A DNA stretch of 64,000 nucleotides from Orientallactaga sibirica. Lineage: Eukaryota; Chordata; Mammalia; Rodentia; Dipodidae. The position numbers and the translations under genes were made by a program. Of the stretch, positions 31,400 to 41,499 are shown one piece after another. Where the stretch lies: the NCBI GenBank assembly GCA_036365145.1, contig JAEOAD010000015.1, positions 36,967,501 to 37,031,500 of the forward strand, written 5' to 3'. The stretch's first letter is position 1, and each line of letters starts with the position of its first letter. A model generated the notes under the pieces. That model worked only from the letters and a program-made list of their open reading frames with translations. It had not been told where the DNA came from and made no database searches.

Positions 31400-32570
31400 A
31401 CAGATCAACCAGGAACCTAGTAGGCTTTTAATCTATTTCATTTCTAGGAACACCATGATTAATGAGCCAGTACCAAAGGTCTACACTAGTCATACAGTTA
31501 AGAGCATTGTTTTGCCTATGCTGTCCATTACGGTAAACATGTTCACCTGGTCTTTGGTGATTTAGTGCTGACACTTGACCCTTGTTACCCCGAGAGTCAG
31601 TTAGACCCATTGTGTCTAAGTCACCCAATGCAGCAACTGCGGCTCCCAGTGTGATGTCTTCTTTACATATTATGGCAACTACTGGCAACTTTAAGTATGT
31701 TGGGGCTCCCTTCACAAACCTGTTTCTTATAGTCTTAGTGGGGGACACATCTTCTGGATGCTCCCATTGTGGGGGTAAAGATGAGTTTACATGGCAAATC
31801 TACTCCAGCGTTCCAAGTTATCTGAGCCTTTTAATCCCTTCATCAACATTAAGCCAAGGGATATCAGGCAGCTCAAGCTCATTCACAGTAGGCCATCTTT
31901 GGATCCATACTTCAGCCAACCAGTCAAATAAACTCTTGGCATCTCTTCCAACTGCATGAGCTGCAGTGTTAAATCTATAATCTCCGCTCAGAGGGCCCAT
32001 TTCAATAAATTCAGCCTGATCTAATCTTATATTCCTTCCTCCATTTTCCCATACCCTTAAAATCCATTCCCACACATATTCCCCATGCTTATGCCTGTAG
32101 AAGTTAGAAAGCTCCCAAAGTTCTTTAGAATAACACTTTCTAACTCACCTTTAGGGGCATTCCTAGTCTTATGCCTCATTATAAGCCTATAGGCAAGGAT
32201 GGGTGGGCACTGAGAAGCATCATCACCTCCTGCAGGGAGGGTCATTGCTGGTTCCTCAGACAAAGAAGGAGTGATTCCCTCAGGCAAGGGTGGAGAGAGC
32301 AATACTTAAGGGTGTGGGGTGGGATGCAACTGCCCCTAAAAGAGGGGAAGCTACATTCTCATGCAAAACAACTTCCTCAGAATCTGAGAGTTCAATGTCC
32401 CCAGTTTCTTCATCTATCTCATGGAGTTCTTCAGATAGTACACACCATGGATTATTAGTGCCCTCCTTATTACCAGTTAAAGTGCTCTCCTTATTATTAG
32501 GAGATCCTTTAGTGGTACTGAAGTTGGAGAAACAACTCCATAGAGCACCAAGCCCACTAGAGAAATCCAT
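31400..32570 (-). pseudogene. ERVL copy 1 gag
   Basis: Four reverse frames in order: 32280-32570 (MDFSSGLGALWSCFSNFSTT start, acidic middle), 32057-32302, 31818-32075 (GPLSGDYRFNTAAHAVGRDA, AEVWIQRWPTVNELELPDIP) and 31428-31748 (VDLWYWLINHGVPRNEID at its end). Frames overlap or abut with shifts, so gag is interrupted at least three times. The Met at 32570 lies 26 bases downstream of the primer-binding site and is a plausible original start. Confidence 0.75.
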
Positions 32571-32595
32571 CCTTACAATCCTGTTTCTCTAGAAC

Positions 32596-32612
32596 CACTC
32601 CTGGTACCACAA
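32596..32612 (-). promoter_or_regulatory. ERVL primer-binding site
   Basis: Directly inside the 5' LTR the reverse strand reads ttgtggtaccaggagtgg. A TGGTACCAGGAGTGG-type site is the leucine-tRNA primer site of the ERVL class. The MaLRs here have a related zone (tggtaccgagagtgggg at 36806). Minus-strand DNA synthesis starts here in live elements. Confidence 0.75.
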
Positions 32613-32614
32613 TC

Positions 32615-33113
32615 TGTATTAGTCAGGGTCCTCTAGAGGAACAGAACAGATAGAATGAATTGTATTTAAAGGGAATTGATTGGGATTAGCTTATGGCAGT
32701 CCAACAATAGCAGGTTGCAGGCCTGAGAGTCAAGGAACCTGGCAGCTGCTCAGTCCATGAGGCTGGATGCCTCAGTAGTCCCAACCCAGCACTGAAGGCC
32801 AGGAAGCATCCTGGAGAGATACTGCTCTTCAGTCCACGATGGTCTTCAGTCCACATTGAAAGCAGCAGGCAGCAAGCAGTGAACAGCAAGCAGCATTGGC
32901 AGCCAGCAGGCAGGAGAGGATCCTTTCCTTCCCAGAGATTCCTTAGATAAAATCCCCCCTCTGAGAGGCTACCCACTCTGAAGGAAGGGCTCACCATGGG
33001 GGAAGGATTCCTCCTTCACTTAATCCTTCCTAGAAGGAACCTCAGAGACACACTTATGAGGAATGTCTGTGGATTACTTAACAGATCAAGTTGACACAAA
33101 CATAACCATCACA
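32615..33113 (-). repeat. ERVL 5' LTR, reverse
   Basis: 499 bp with TG...CA ends: + strand tgtattagtcagggtcctct (left) to aacataaccatcaca (right). The middle has short direct repeats: cagcaggcagcaagcagtga and following, and ccagcaggcaggagagg. Near the right end, agatcaagttgacacaaaca matches ERVL/MLT2 LTR starts. It holds the promoter and, in the R/U5 part, the poly-A signal zone (ttaaagggaattgattggga). Confidence 0.85.
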
Positions 33114-34385
33114 GGAGGTCTCTATTTTTGTTGGTGTGATAGATTTCTTGAATACAGTAGATGGAAGGGTCCAGATTTTGATTCACCCTATAACCTGTAT
33201 CTTTTGATAGGTTAGTTCAGACCATTAATATTTAAGGTTATTACTGTGAGGCTATATTTAATCCCTGCCATGATGAAGTGTTTTATGGGGTTTGGTGCTT
33301 TTTTTGTGTTTTGTACTATTTTGAGCCTGGTCTGTTTTGGTTATTGTGATCTTGTTGGCTCTGGAGATTGTTTGTTTGACTGTTCTGTGTGGAGTATAAA
33401 CTCAAGTATTCTCTGTAGGTTTGGCTTTGTGTTCATATCATCATACAGTTGATATTTTTCATGAAAAGTTTTTCTTTCAGTATCTATTATGAGGGATACT
33501 TTTGCTGAGTAGAGTAGCTTGGGTTGGAAGCCACAGTTTTTCAGACTTAGAAGTGTTCCATTTCAGGCCCTTCTAGCTTTCAGGTTTCTATTGAGAATTC
33601 TGATGTAATTCTGATGGCATTGCCTTTGTATGTTGTGAAATGTTTCTCTCTTACTGCTTTTAACAGTCTCTTTATTTTCATTGCTAAGAGTTTTAACTTC
33701 GATTTGTCTTAGAGAGTTTCTTCTTTGGTCCTGTCTGTTTGGTATTTTATGGGCTTCTTGTGTCTGGATAGGCCTTTCTTTTGAGAGACTTGGAAATTTT
33801 TCTTCAATAATTTTGTTGAATATGATCTCTATTCCCCTGGCCTGGATTTCCTCTCCTTCTGGTATAAATTTGGTCATTTTAGGGTATTCCACAGCTCCCT
33901 CATATTCTGTTCACTTGATTTTTTTGAACTTAGCGAAGTTTTTGGCCTCCTGATCATTTTTTATGTCTTGTCCTCTAGGTCAGAGATTCAGTCTTCCACA
34001 TGAGTAATTCTGTTGGTGAGGGGTTCTAGAGAGGTTTTTATAATTTCTATTTCATTTTTGTTTTCTGTGGTGTTATTTTGTATCATGTCCATCTCTTTTT
34101 TGAGGTATGATTTTATTTCAAATTCTGATTTTCTCGATACTTCCTGGAATTCATTCTTGCATTTGATCAAGTCTTCCTTAAGCTTAATGAACTGGTTGTT
34201 GAGATCTTCCATTTCTTTACTAACCTTTAATTTATTCATATCTCTTTTAAGGGTTCTAATATTTTATTCAATCAAGTTAAGACTACTGTCAAAAGCTGAA
34301 TGCTCTATGAGAAGATTCTGTTCAATTTCATTGATGAAATTATTGGTTGTTTGATGGTTTACTTCCAGTTCAATGATTTTTTTTT
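33114..34385 (-). repeat. LINE-1 5' half, antisense (ORF2 start and ORF1)
   Basis: Begins at the ERVL LTR edge within the ORF2 endonuclease start (tctatttttgttggtgtgat) and runs through ORF1. Reverse frames: 33563-33892 (109 codons: IPEGEEIQARGIEIIFNKII, HKIPNRQDQRRNSLRQIEVK) is the RRM/C-terminal part; 33988-34239 (83 codons: MNKLKVSKEMEDLNNQFIKL, LTNRITHVED) is the coiled coil. The coding parts are separate and broken. The rest of this LINE-1 is missing to the left, where the ERVL lies. Confidence 0.8.
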
Positions 34386-36433
34386 TATCAGGGTCTCATT
34401 GGTTGTTGTGTTTTCATTTTTGGGAATGAATTATGTAGCTAGGATGCATACAGTCATGCTGGTACCATTGTTAGCCTTCTCCCTGTTCTCCCCCCTCTAA
34501 AGGGAGTGTCCTCATTGGGAAATGTGGGTCATGCATTATGGGGGTAGCCATCAGTTATGGGGAAGAGGCAATGACTCTGTGCATAATGTCCCAACTTGTG
34601 GCTCTAACAATCTTTCTGCCTCTCTTCCACAAATTTCTCTGAGCCATGTTGGGATTATTTTAGGTCTGCTTCAATGATGAGGTGTAGGAAGCCTCTGTGT
34701 CTCTGGATATCTGGTTTGGTAGGAGTTGAGTGTTCTCTTTGTCTGTCTCCTTCACCCTTGTATTGATACATGGTTCACCAAGAAAGTAGTACTCTTGCTG
34801 ATTTCCTCCATTACTCTTTGGTTTCAGCTGGGGCCCTGGTGAGGTGTGATGGGCTGATTCTCTCCTCAGGTTCTGCATCCATCTGAAAGAGAAGCAAATT
34901 CTCCAACAGGGAGAGAGGTCAGCACCAGATAAATTATTAATATTATTATTATTGTCATCATTTTAGAGAGAATTTCATAGGTGTAGACACTCTTGTAGCC
35001 CATGACTGGTGGGATCTTGATATTGGAGAGCAGGCTTATTTTTTGGATATGGTTCTGACTTGTTTCCAAGTTCCAGCAATGGGTTCCATTCCACTGAGCA
35101 GATCTGTTAGCCAAATAAAGAGCATTTGGTTACCAACCATGGCTGTACCGCTATTGCACTTGTGTGAGCATCACGTCAGGTTGTTTGCTGCTGAGAAGCT
35201 TAGATCATGCATTGCATGCACAGTTGATGGTCATTTTCCCTCAGTCGCTCATGTAGCACCTTCTGGCACTAGACAAGCTAAATGTTTGGGGACTGACTCT
35301 CTTCCAGATTTCAGCCAGGTCACTCCATGTTCTGTACCAACAGCATATGGTGTTTTCAGTGGTAGGGTATTACCATAACCTTTGGTGGGTCATCAAGTAG
35401 TCTGACAGAAATCTGTCTGCTTTTGAGAAACCCTGTATGTCTCTCTCTGATCAACAGCTCATTGTAGATGTTAACTGCATGCTGGCACTAGGAATTACAT
35501 GCCAGTGCCAAGCGAAAAAGAAGGAAGAAAAAGATAGGTAATATAGAAGACAATGAGAAAGAGAGAGAAAAAGAGAGAGAAGCAGGAGCTTAAGGTTAGT
35601 CTTCATCTTACCCTCTCAAGGGCCCTGTGAATCAGGTGTTCCCTCTAAGGATTTGATGAAGGTTCAGATTTTTACTCTGTCTTTCAGGATATAGGATGTT
35701 ATGGTGCCATTTACATTTGGGTCCAATTTTGTGTCCCCCCACCACCTTCCTCTCCCATCCTACCCTCTCTATTGTCTGGTCCTCAAGATGCTTATTAGGT
35801 ATGTCAGCATCTCAGGAAGATTCAGGTTAGGAGCTGCAAATGAGTGAGACCATGTGACGATTATCTTTCTATGATTGGATGAGTTCACTGAGAATGAGCT
35901 GTTCCAGATTTGACCATTTTTCTTCAAATTTCATTGTGTTATTGTCCCTTATTGCTGTGTAGAATTCCATCATGTATATACCATATCTTGGTTGGCCATG
36001 TGTCTAATGATGGACATCTGGGTTGATTCTAGTTCTTAGATATTATGAATTGAGCAGCTATAAACATGGTTGAGCAAATCTCTCTGAACTGAGGCATGGA
36101 GCTTTTAGGGTAAGGGATCCTATACTGGGTCTGTTGGTAACCCTTTAGTCAACCTTCTTAGGAGTCTCAATATTGCTTTACATAGTGGTTGTACCCACCA
36201 ACAGTGAGTGAGGGTTCCTATTTCTCCACAACCTCGCCAGTGTTTGTTTTCATTAGATTTTTACTGTTTTCCATCCTTACTGGGGTAAGGTGTAATCTCA
36301 TAGTTGTTTTAATTTGCATTTCTCTGTTGATTAGGGATGGTGAACATTTTCTTAAGTGTGTGTTTGCCATTTGTATTTCTTCCTCTGAGAACTTCTTGTA
36401 CAGTTCTCTGTCCCATTTTATGAGTGGGTTGTG
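34386..36433 (-). repeat. LINE-1 3' portion, antisense (3'UTR and ORF2 end)
   Basis: The 1.3 kb 3'UTR of the younger family (gctaggatgcatacagtcat, cacttgtggctctaac-type block, gtcaggttgtttgctgctga, gtcctcaagatgcttattag), then from about 35830 the ORF2 end (tgtgtagaattccatcatgt, gttggccatgtgtctaatga, aaggtgtaatctcatagttg), up to tgagtgggttgt at 36432. It breaks off at a MaLR. In element orientation the missing part is the next 1.4 kb upstream in ORF2. Confidence 0.8.
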
Positions 36434-36449
36434 GGGGCCAGGGGTGGAA

Positions 36450-36799
36450 TGTGGTGATTTGATTCAGGTGTCCCCCATAAACTTCAAGTGTTCTGAATGC
36501 TAGGTTCCCAGCTCATGGCAACTTGGGAATTAACACCTCCTGGAGGCAGAGTATTGTTGGGGGCGGGCTTATGGGTATTATAGCCAGCTTCCCCTTGCCA
36601 GTGTTTGGCACACTCTCCTGTTGCTGTTGTCCACCTTATGTTGACCAGAGAGTGATGTCCACCCTCTGATCATGCCATCGTTTTTCCTGCCATCGTGGAG
36701 CTTCCCCCTCGAGCCTGTAAGCCAAAATAAACCTCTTTTTTCCCACAAGCTGCTTTTAGTTGGGTGATTTCTGCCAGCAATGCGAACCTGACTGAAACA
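36450..36799 (+). repeat. 5' LTR of young MaLR B (MT-like), forward
   Basis: 350 bp, tgtggtgatttgattcaggt to cctgactgaaaca. It contains the GC-rich block attgttgggggcgggcttat and gccaaaataaacctc, a polyadenylation signal on the + strand. Compared with 37975-38324 I count 7 differences in 350 positions. Directly upstream, ggggccaggggtggaa repeats the element's own polypurine tract. Confidence 0.93.
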
Positions 36800-37974
36800 G
36801 TAAAGTGGTACCGAGAGTGGGGTTGCTGCTAGATACCTGACTGTGGCTTTGGCCTTTTGGAGCTGATTTTCAAGAGGAATGTGGAAGGATTTGAAATCTT
36901 GGCCTAAGAGATGCCTTGCAGTGCTGTAAGTACAGCTTAATGGACTATTCTGGTCAGAGCTGAAAGACCTGAATGCAGTAAGAACTATGGACTGTGAGGT
37001 TTGGCTTATGAGGGTGAGAAAGAGCTTTATTTGGACTGGGCTAGCAGTTTGTGTGACAAGTTTGCTGTTATGCCCATGTCCTGAGAAGTTGTGCAGGGTT
37101 GCTTTGCATAGAAATGAACTGGTGTGACCAGAGAGATATGGCACAGAAAAAATGAAATCTTTGGGTGAACTCTACTCGTTCAGCTGCAGTTGAGAGATTA
37201 CAACCTTTGAGATTGGGCCAGCTGACCTACATACAATGGGGCAACAGGAAGAATGCAGACTCTTGAAGGGGCCTGAATGCTGAAGGAGTGTCCTGTTCTT
37301 CAAAGTCTGATTTATTCCCCCCTGGATTAACAAATTGGCACCCTACCTGGTATTATGGAGTATAACAAATGCAGGAAAGAGAGGGTCATTGTGTTTGTAA
37401 CGCGGTCTTGTGTTTTGGAAATGGCCATGGGCAGTGTGAAGCAGGTTTGCTGTATGCCTGCATGGAGATCCCATGGGGCCATGAGGATGGACCGTGGGTT
37501 GCAGTGGAGACCCAGTGGAGATGCCAGGACTATGAGATGGCTGCCAAGGAGGGCTGCCAGCCCTGGATGAAGTTTTCCAGGACTGTGAGTAGCCTAGCTG
37601 GAGGGGCGGAATTGGAACTCCAGAGACTTGTTGCTGCTCAGAAGTATTGGACTTGGAGATTTGTTACTAAGTAGTTGTTGGATTGGAATTACAGAGTTTG
37701 ACGTTTGCCCTGGTTGTTTAAAATCTTGTATTGGTTAAGTATTTCTTTGTTTTGCCCAATGCCATCCTTTGCAGTGTGAATGTTTTATTCTGTGCCATTA
37801 TGGGTTTTTTGGGGGGATTATTTTTGGTATTATGGCTCAGTTAAAAGACCTTGGATTATGGGGACATATGAACATCATTGGAATTGATAAAAACTATGGG
37901 GGCTTTTAAATTTGCATGAATGCATTCCATTTTACATCATGTATGGTTATCAGTTTATGGGGCCAGGGGTGGAA
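36800..37974 (+). mobile_element. Internal region of young MaLR B
   Basis: 1175 bp, non-coding. It begins with the primer-binding zone gtaaagtggtaccgagagtg and ends with tcagtttatggggccagggg plus tggaa before the 3' LTR. Short frames (37355-37570, 37369-37674 on +) overlap and share nothing with gag or pol, as expected for a MaLR that depends on ERVL proteins. With both LTRs it forms a complete 1875-bp non-autonomous provirus (36450-38324). Confidence 0.88.
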
Positions 37975-38324
37975 TGTGGTGGTTTGATTCAGGTGTCCCC
38001 CATAAACTTCAAGTGTTCTGAATGCTAGGTTCCCAGCTCATGGCAACTTGGGAATTAACACCTCCTGGAGGCAGAGTATTGTTGGGGGCGGGCTTATGGG
38101 TATTATAGCCAGCTTCCCCTTGCCAGTGTTTGGCACACTCTCCTGTTGCTGTTGTCCACCTTATGTTGACCAGAGAGTGATGTCTACCCTCTGATCATGC
38201 CATCGTTTTTCCTGCCATCATGGAGCTTCCCCCTCGAGCCTGTAAGCCAAAATAAACCTCTTTTTTCCCACAAGCTGCTTTTAGTCAGGTGATTTCTGCC
38301 AGCAATGAGAACCTGACTGCAACA
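37975..38324 (+). repeat. 3' LTR of young MaLR B
   Basis: 350 bp, tgtggtggtttgattcaggt to cctgactgcaaca, about 98% identical to the 5' LTR. LINE-1 RT sequence begins immediately at 38325 (accatccatgcttattcttt). The following five bases accat do not match the five bases before the 5' LTR (tggaa), so no target duplication. Confidence 0.93.
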
Positions 38325-38329
38325 ACCAT

Positions 38330-38741
38330 CCATGCTTATTCTTTCCAATGTTTTGATCATGAAGTGATGTGTTTTGTCAAAGGCCTTTTCTGCATCTATC
38401 GAAATGATCATGTGGTTTTTGTGTTTAAGCTTGTTTATGTGGTGTATTTCATTGACAGATTTCCATATGTTGAACCACCCCTGCGTTCCAGGGATGAAGC
38501 CTACTTGATCAAGGTGGATAATGCTTTTGATGTACTATTGAATTCAGTTTGCAAGGATTTTGTTCAGGATCTTTGCATCTATGTTCATCAGGGAAATAGG
38601 TCTATGGTTTTCTTTTCTTGTGACATGTTTTCCCAGTTTTGTTATTAGGGTGATACTAGCTTCATAGAAGAAGTTGGGGAGCTTTCCCTGTTCTCTGATT
38701 GTGTGGTACAGTTTGAGAAAGATTGCTTTCAGTTCTTCCAT
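38330..38741 (-). pseudogene. LINE-1 ORF2 RT fragment
   Basis: Two reverse frames: 38544-38741 ([40 protein letters not shown]) and the right part of 38184-38411 ([15 protein letters not shown] motif A with its Asp). The second frame then runs into the MaLR LTR and so encodes no real protein. The YADD-containing part is missing at the MaLR junction. Confidence 0.78.
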
Positions 38742-39499
38742 GTAGGTTTGATAGAATTCAGCTGAGAAGCCACTGGTTCTGGACTCTTCTTTTTGGGGAG
38801 GTTTTTAATTAACTTTTCAATCTTGGTGGTGTGATAAGTTTATTTAGGAGATTAATCTGCTTCTCAGTTTATGTTTTGTAGTTGGTATATATCTACGAAT
38901 TCATCAATTTCCTCCAAATTACCCAGTTTTGTGGAATAGAGGTTTTTTTTTTTTTTTTAAATAAATCCTGATGATTCTTTCAATTTCACTTAGGTCTATT
39001 ATGATCTCTCCTTTTTCATTTCTAGTTTTGTTAATTTGAAGCATCTCTTTTTTTTCACTTGATCAAATTGGCTAGGGGTTTATCAGTCTTGTTTATTTTT
39101 TCAAAGAACCAGCTTTTTGTTTCATCAATTTTCTTATTTGTTTGCTTAGTTTCCAATTCATTAATTAATTTCTGCTCTGATCTTAATTATTTCTTTCTGT
39201 CTGGAGCTTTTTGGGTTGGATTCTTCTTGTTTTTCCAATGCCTTTAAGTGGATGGTTAGTTTATTGAAATGGGATCTCTCTGTCTTTGTTATGAAGGCAT
39301 TTAATTCTATAAATTTTCTCCTGAGAATCACCTTCATTGTATCACATAAGTTGTGGTATGATGTGTTCTCATTGTCATTCATTTCTAGAAATTTTGCAAT
39401 TTCATTTTTTTATTTCATCCATTACCTGTTTATTGTTTAAATGTTTGTTGTGCAGTTTCCAGGAGCTGGTGGGATTCCTGACATATCTTTTGTTGTTAA

Positions 39500-40243
39500 T
39501 CTCTAGCGATATAGCATTGCTATCTGATATCATGCAGGAGATTATGTTAATCTTCTTAAATATATGGAGGCAGGCTTTATGACCCAGTATATGATCTATT
39601 GTAGAGAAGGCTTCATGGACTGCTGAGAAGAATGTGTAATCTGGGGATTTTGGGTAGAATGTTCCATTGATGTCTGTTAGATTTTGGGTAGAATATTCTG
39701 TAGATGTCCATTAGATCTAGTTGATCTATGGTTTTGTTGATCTCTCTTATATCCCTGTTAATTTTCTGTTTGGATGATCTATCTATTGTTGATAGTGGAG
39801 TATTGAAGTCCCCAACTATGATGGTGTTGGTGGTTGTTTCTGTTTTGTTGTCAAGTAGGTTTTGTTATATGAATTGTGGTGCACCTGTGTTTGGTGGATA
39901 AAGATTGATGATTGTGATATCCTCTTGTTGGAATGTTCCCTTGATAAGTGAGAAGTTGCCTTCTTTGTCTTTTTTGATTACTTTTGGTTTGCAGTCTATT
40001 TTATCCACTATTAGTATAGCAATGCCTCCTTGTTTCTTATTTCTGTTTGCTTGGAATATCATTCCCTCCCCCTTTTATCCTGAGGAGGTGTCTGCCTTTA
40101 ATGGTGCGGTTGGTTTCTTGAAGACAGCAGATTAAGGGGCCTAATTTTGTGGTCCACCCTCTTAGCTTATGTCTCCTGATGGCTGAATTAAGGCCATTCA
40201 TGTTTAGGGTAATAATTGTGAGGTTTGATTTAATTCCTGCCAT
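39500..40243 (-). pseudogene. LINE-1 ORF2 endonuclease domain, N-terminus
   Basis: Reverse frame 40037-40243 starts at the likely ORF2 Met: MAGIKSNLTIITLNMNGLNS (Asn of the first APE-type motif) and CCLQETNRTIKGRHLLRIKG (catalytic-site Glu in QET). A frameshift near 40050 passes to 39865-40062: KKQGGIAILIVDKIDCKPKV and LYPPNTGAPQFI. The APE-like endonuclease nicks the target DNA to prime reverse transcription. It is close to readable but not intact. Confidence 0.82.
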
Positions 40244-40727
40244 GTAGTTGTGGTTTATGTAGTTTGGTGTTTTCTTGGACTTTGTAGTTTTTTTGACTTC
40301 TCTGAGTTTGATTATTGTGATCTGCTTCTTGAAGGCACTTGAGGTTGGTTTGTTGATTCTTCTGTGTAGAGAATTCCCTGAATTACTCTCTGTATTTTTG
40401 GCTTTGTGTTCATATATTTATAAACTGAGTTTTATTGTGGAAAGTTTTTCATTCACCATCTATTATAAGGGATACTTTTGTTGAGTACAGTAGTTTGGGT
40501 TGGAAGCCATAAGTTCTTAGACTTTGCAGTGTTTCATTCCAGGCCCTTCTGGCTTTCAGGGTTTCCATTGAGAAGTCTGAAGTAATTCTGATGGGGTTAT
40601 CATTAGGTGTAATGTGATGTTTCTCACTAGCTGCTTTTAGGAGTTTCTCTTTGTTATCGATGTTTAGAATCTTAATGATATATGTCTTGGAGAATTTCTT
40701 CTTTGGTCCAGTCTCTTTGGAGTTCTG

Positions 40728-41495
40728 TTAGCTTCTTTTAACTTGTTCTTTTAAGAGAGTTGAAAAGTTTCCTTCGAAAATTTTGTTGAATAAGTTCTCT
40801 ATGCTTTTGGTGTGAATTTCCTCCCCTTCTGGTATCCCTATGATCTGAATGTAGGGATGTTTAAGAGTATCCCACAGTTCTCTCATGTTCTGTTCACAAA
40901 AGTTTTTGAACTTATTGAAACTTTTGGATTCATGATCTGTTTCTTCTGTTTTGGGTTCCAGTTCTGAGTTTCTATCCTCCACATAGGTGACTCTATTCTT
41001 GAGAGCTTCTATAGAGTTTTGGGCTTGTTCAATTTGGTTTGTATTTTCTACTTCTTTTTTATGTATAGTTTCCATCCTTCTGTGTAGTTCCCTTTTCACA
41101 TCATTTTCTGGTTTTGTTAATACTTCTTGGAATTCATCCTTGCATTTATTTTTGTCTTCATTGAGCTTAGCTAGCTGGTTATTGCAGTCCTCTCTCTTTT
41201 TGGTCTCCTTCAGGTCATTTAACTGTCTTTGGAGCCCTTCCTTGTTCTTTTCAATTAGTTCTAATTTAGTGAGAACAGCATTCATATAATTATTTTCCTT
41301 TTGTTGATTTTCTGCTAGTTCTGATTTTTTCTTGGCCAGGGTTGCATTGCTTATGTCTTCATTTTGGGGTTCTGATCCTATTATCTCTTCTATGTTTTGA
41401 CTGGAGACATCCATTGTGGGACTGGACAATCTTGTTGGATTTACTTGCAGTTGATTTTTCATGTTATTACTTTTGTGCTGTGGTCTGCCAATCAT
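40728..41495 (-). pseudogene. LINE-1 ORF1p, long N-terminal open part (255 codons)
   Basis: The longest reading frame in the window. The N-terminus is polar and unstructured (1-60). Residues about 60-180 are rich in K/E/L/N with heptad spacing (VLTKLELIEKNKEGLQRQLN, LNEDKNKCKDEFQEVLTKPE), the trimeric coiled coil. Then follows the RRM entry (MRELWDTLKHPYIQIIGIPE, GEEIHTKSIENLFNKI). It stops after LLKEQVKRS, where homologous copies continue into the C-terminal domain; that text is present at 40500-40728 in another frame. The start at 41495 fits its place after the 5'UTR. Confidence 0.8.
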
Positions 41496-41499
41496 AGTG

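Larger units (their letters stand above)
28196..32614 (-). mobile_element. ERVL provirus copy 1, internal region, reverse
   Basis: The better preserved of two ERVL copies. Read right to left: primer-binding site, gag (32570-31400), protease and RT (31330-30240), RNase H (30220-29230), integrase (29131-28560), dUTPase (28560-28196). No SINE or LINE interrupts it. Each gene is broken into several frames. It has a 5' LTR but no 3' LTR: the sequence stops inside or just after dUTPase at LINE-1 DNA. No env region is visible, as is usual for the ERVL class. Confidence 0.85.

Noticed and set aside
32171..32592. Forward frames of 95-100 codons
   Set aside because: Shadows of the reverse-strand ERVL gag.
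36578..37144. 188-codon reverse frame across MaLR 5' LTR and internal region
   Set aside because: Antisense to a non-coding element; crosses the LTR/internal border; no domain; the LTR part recurs in another chance frame at 38184-38411.
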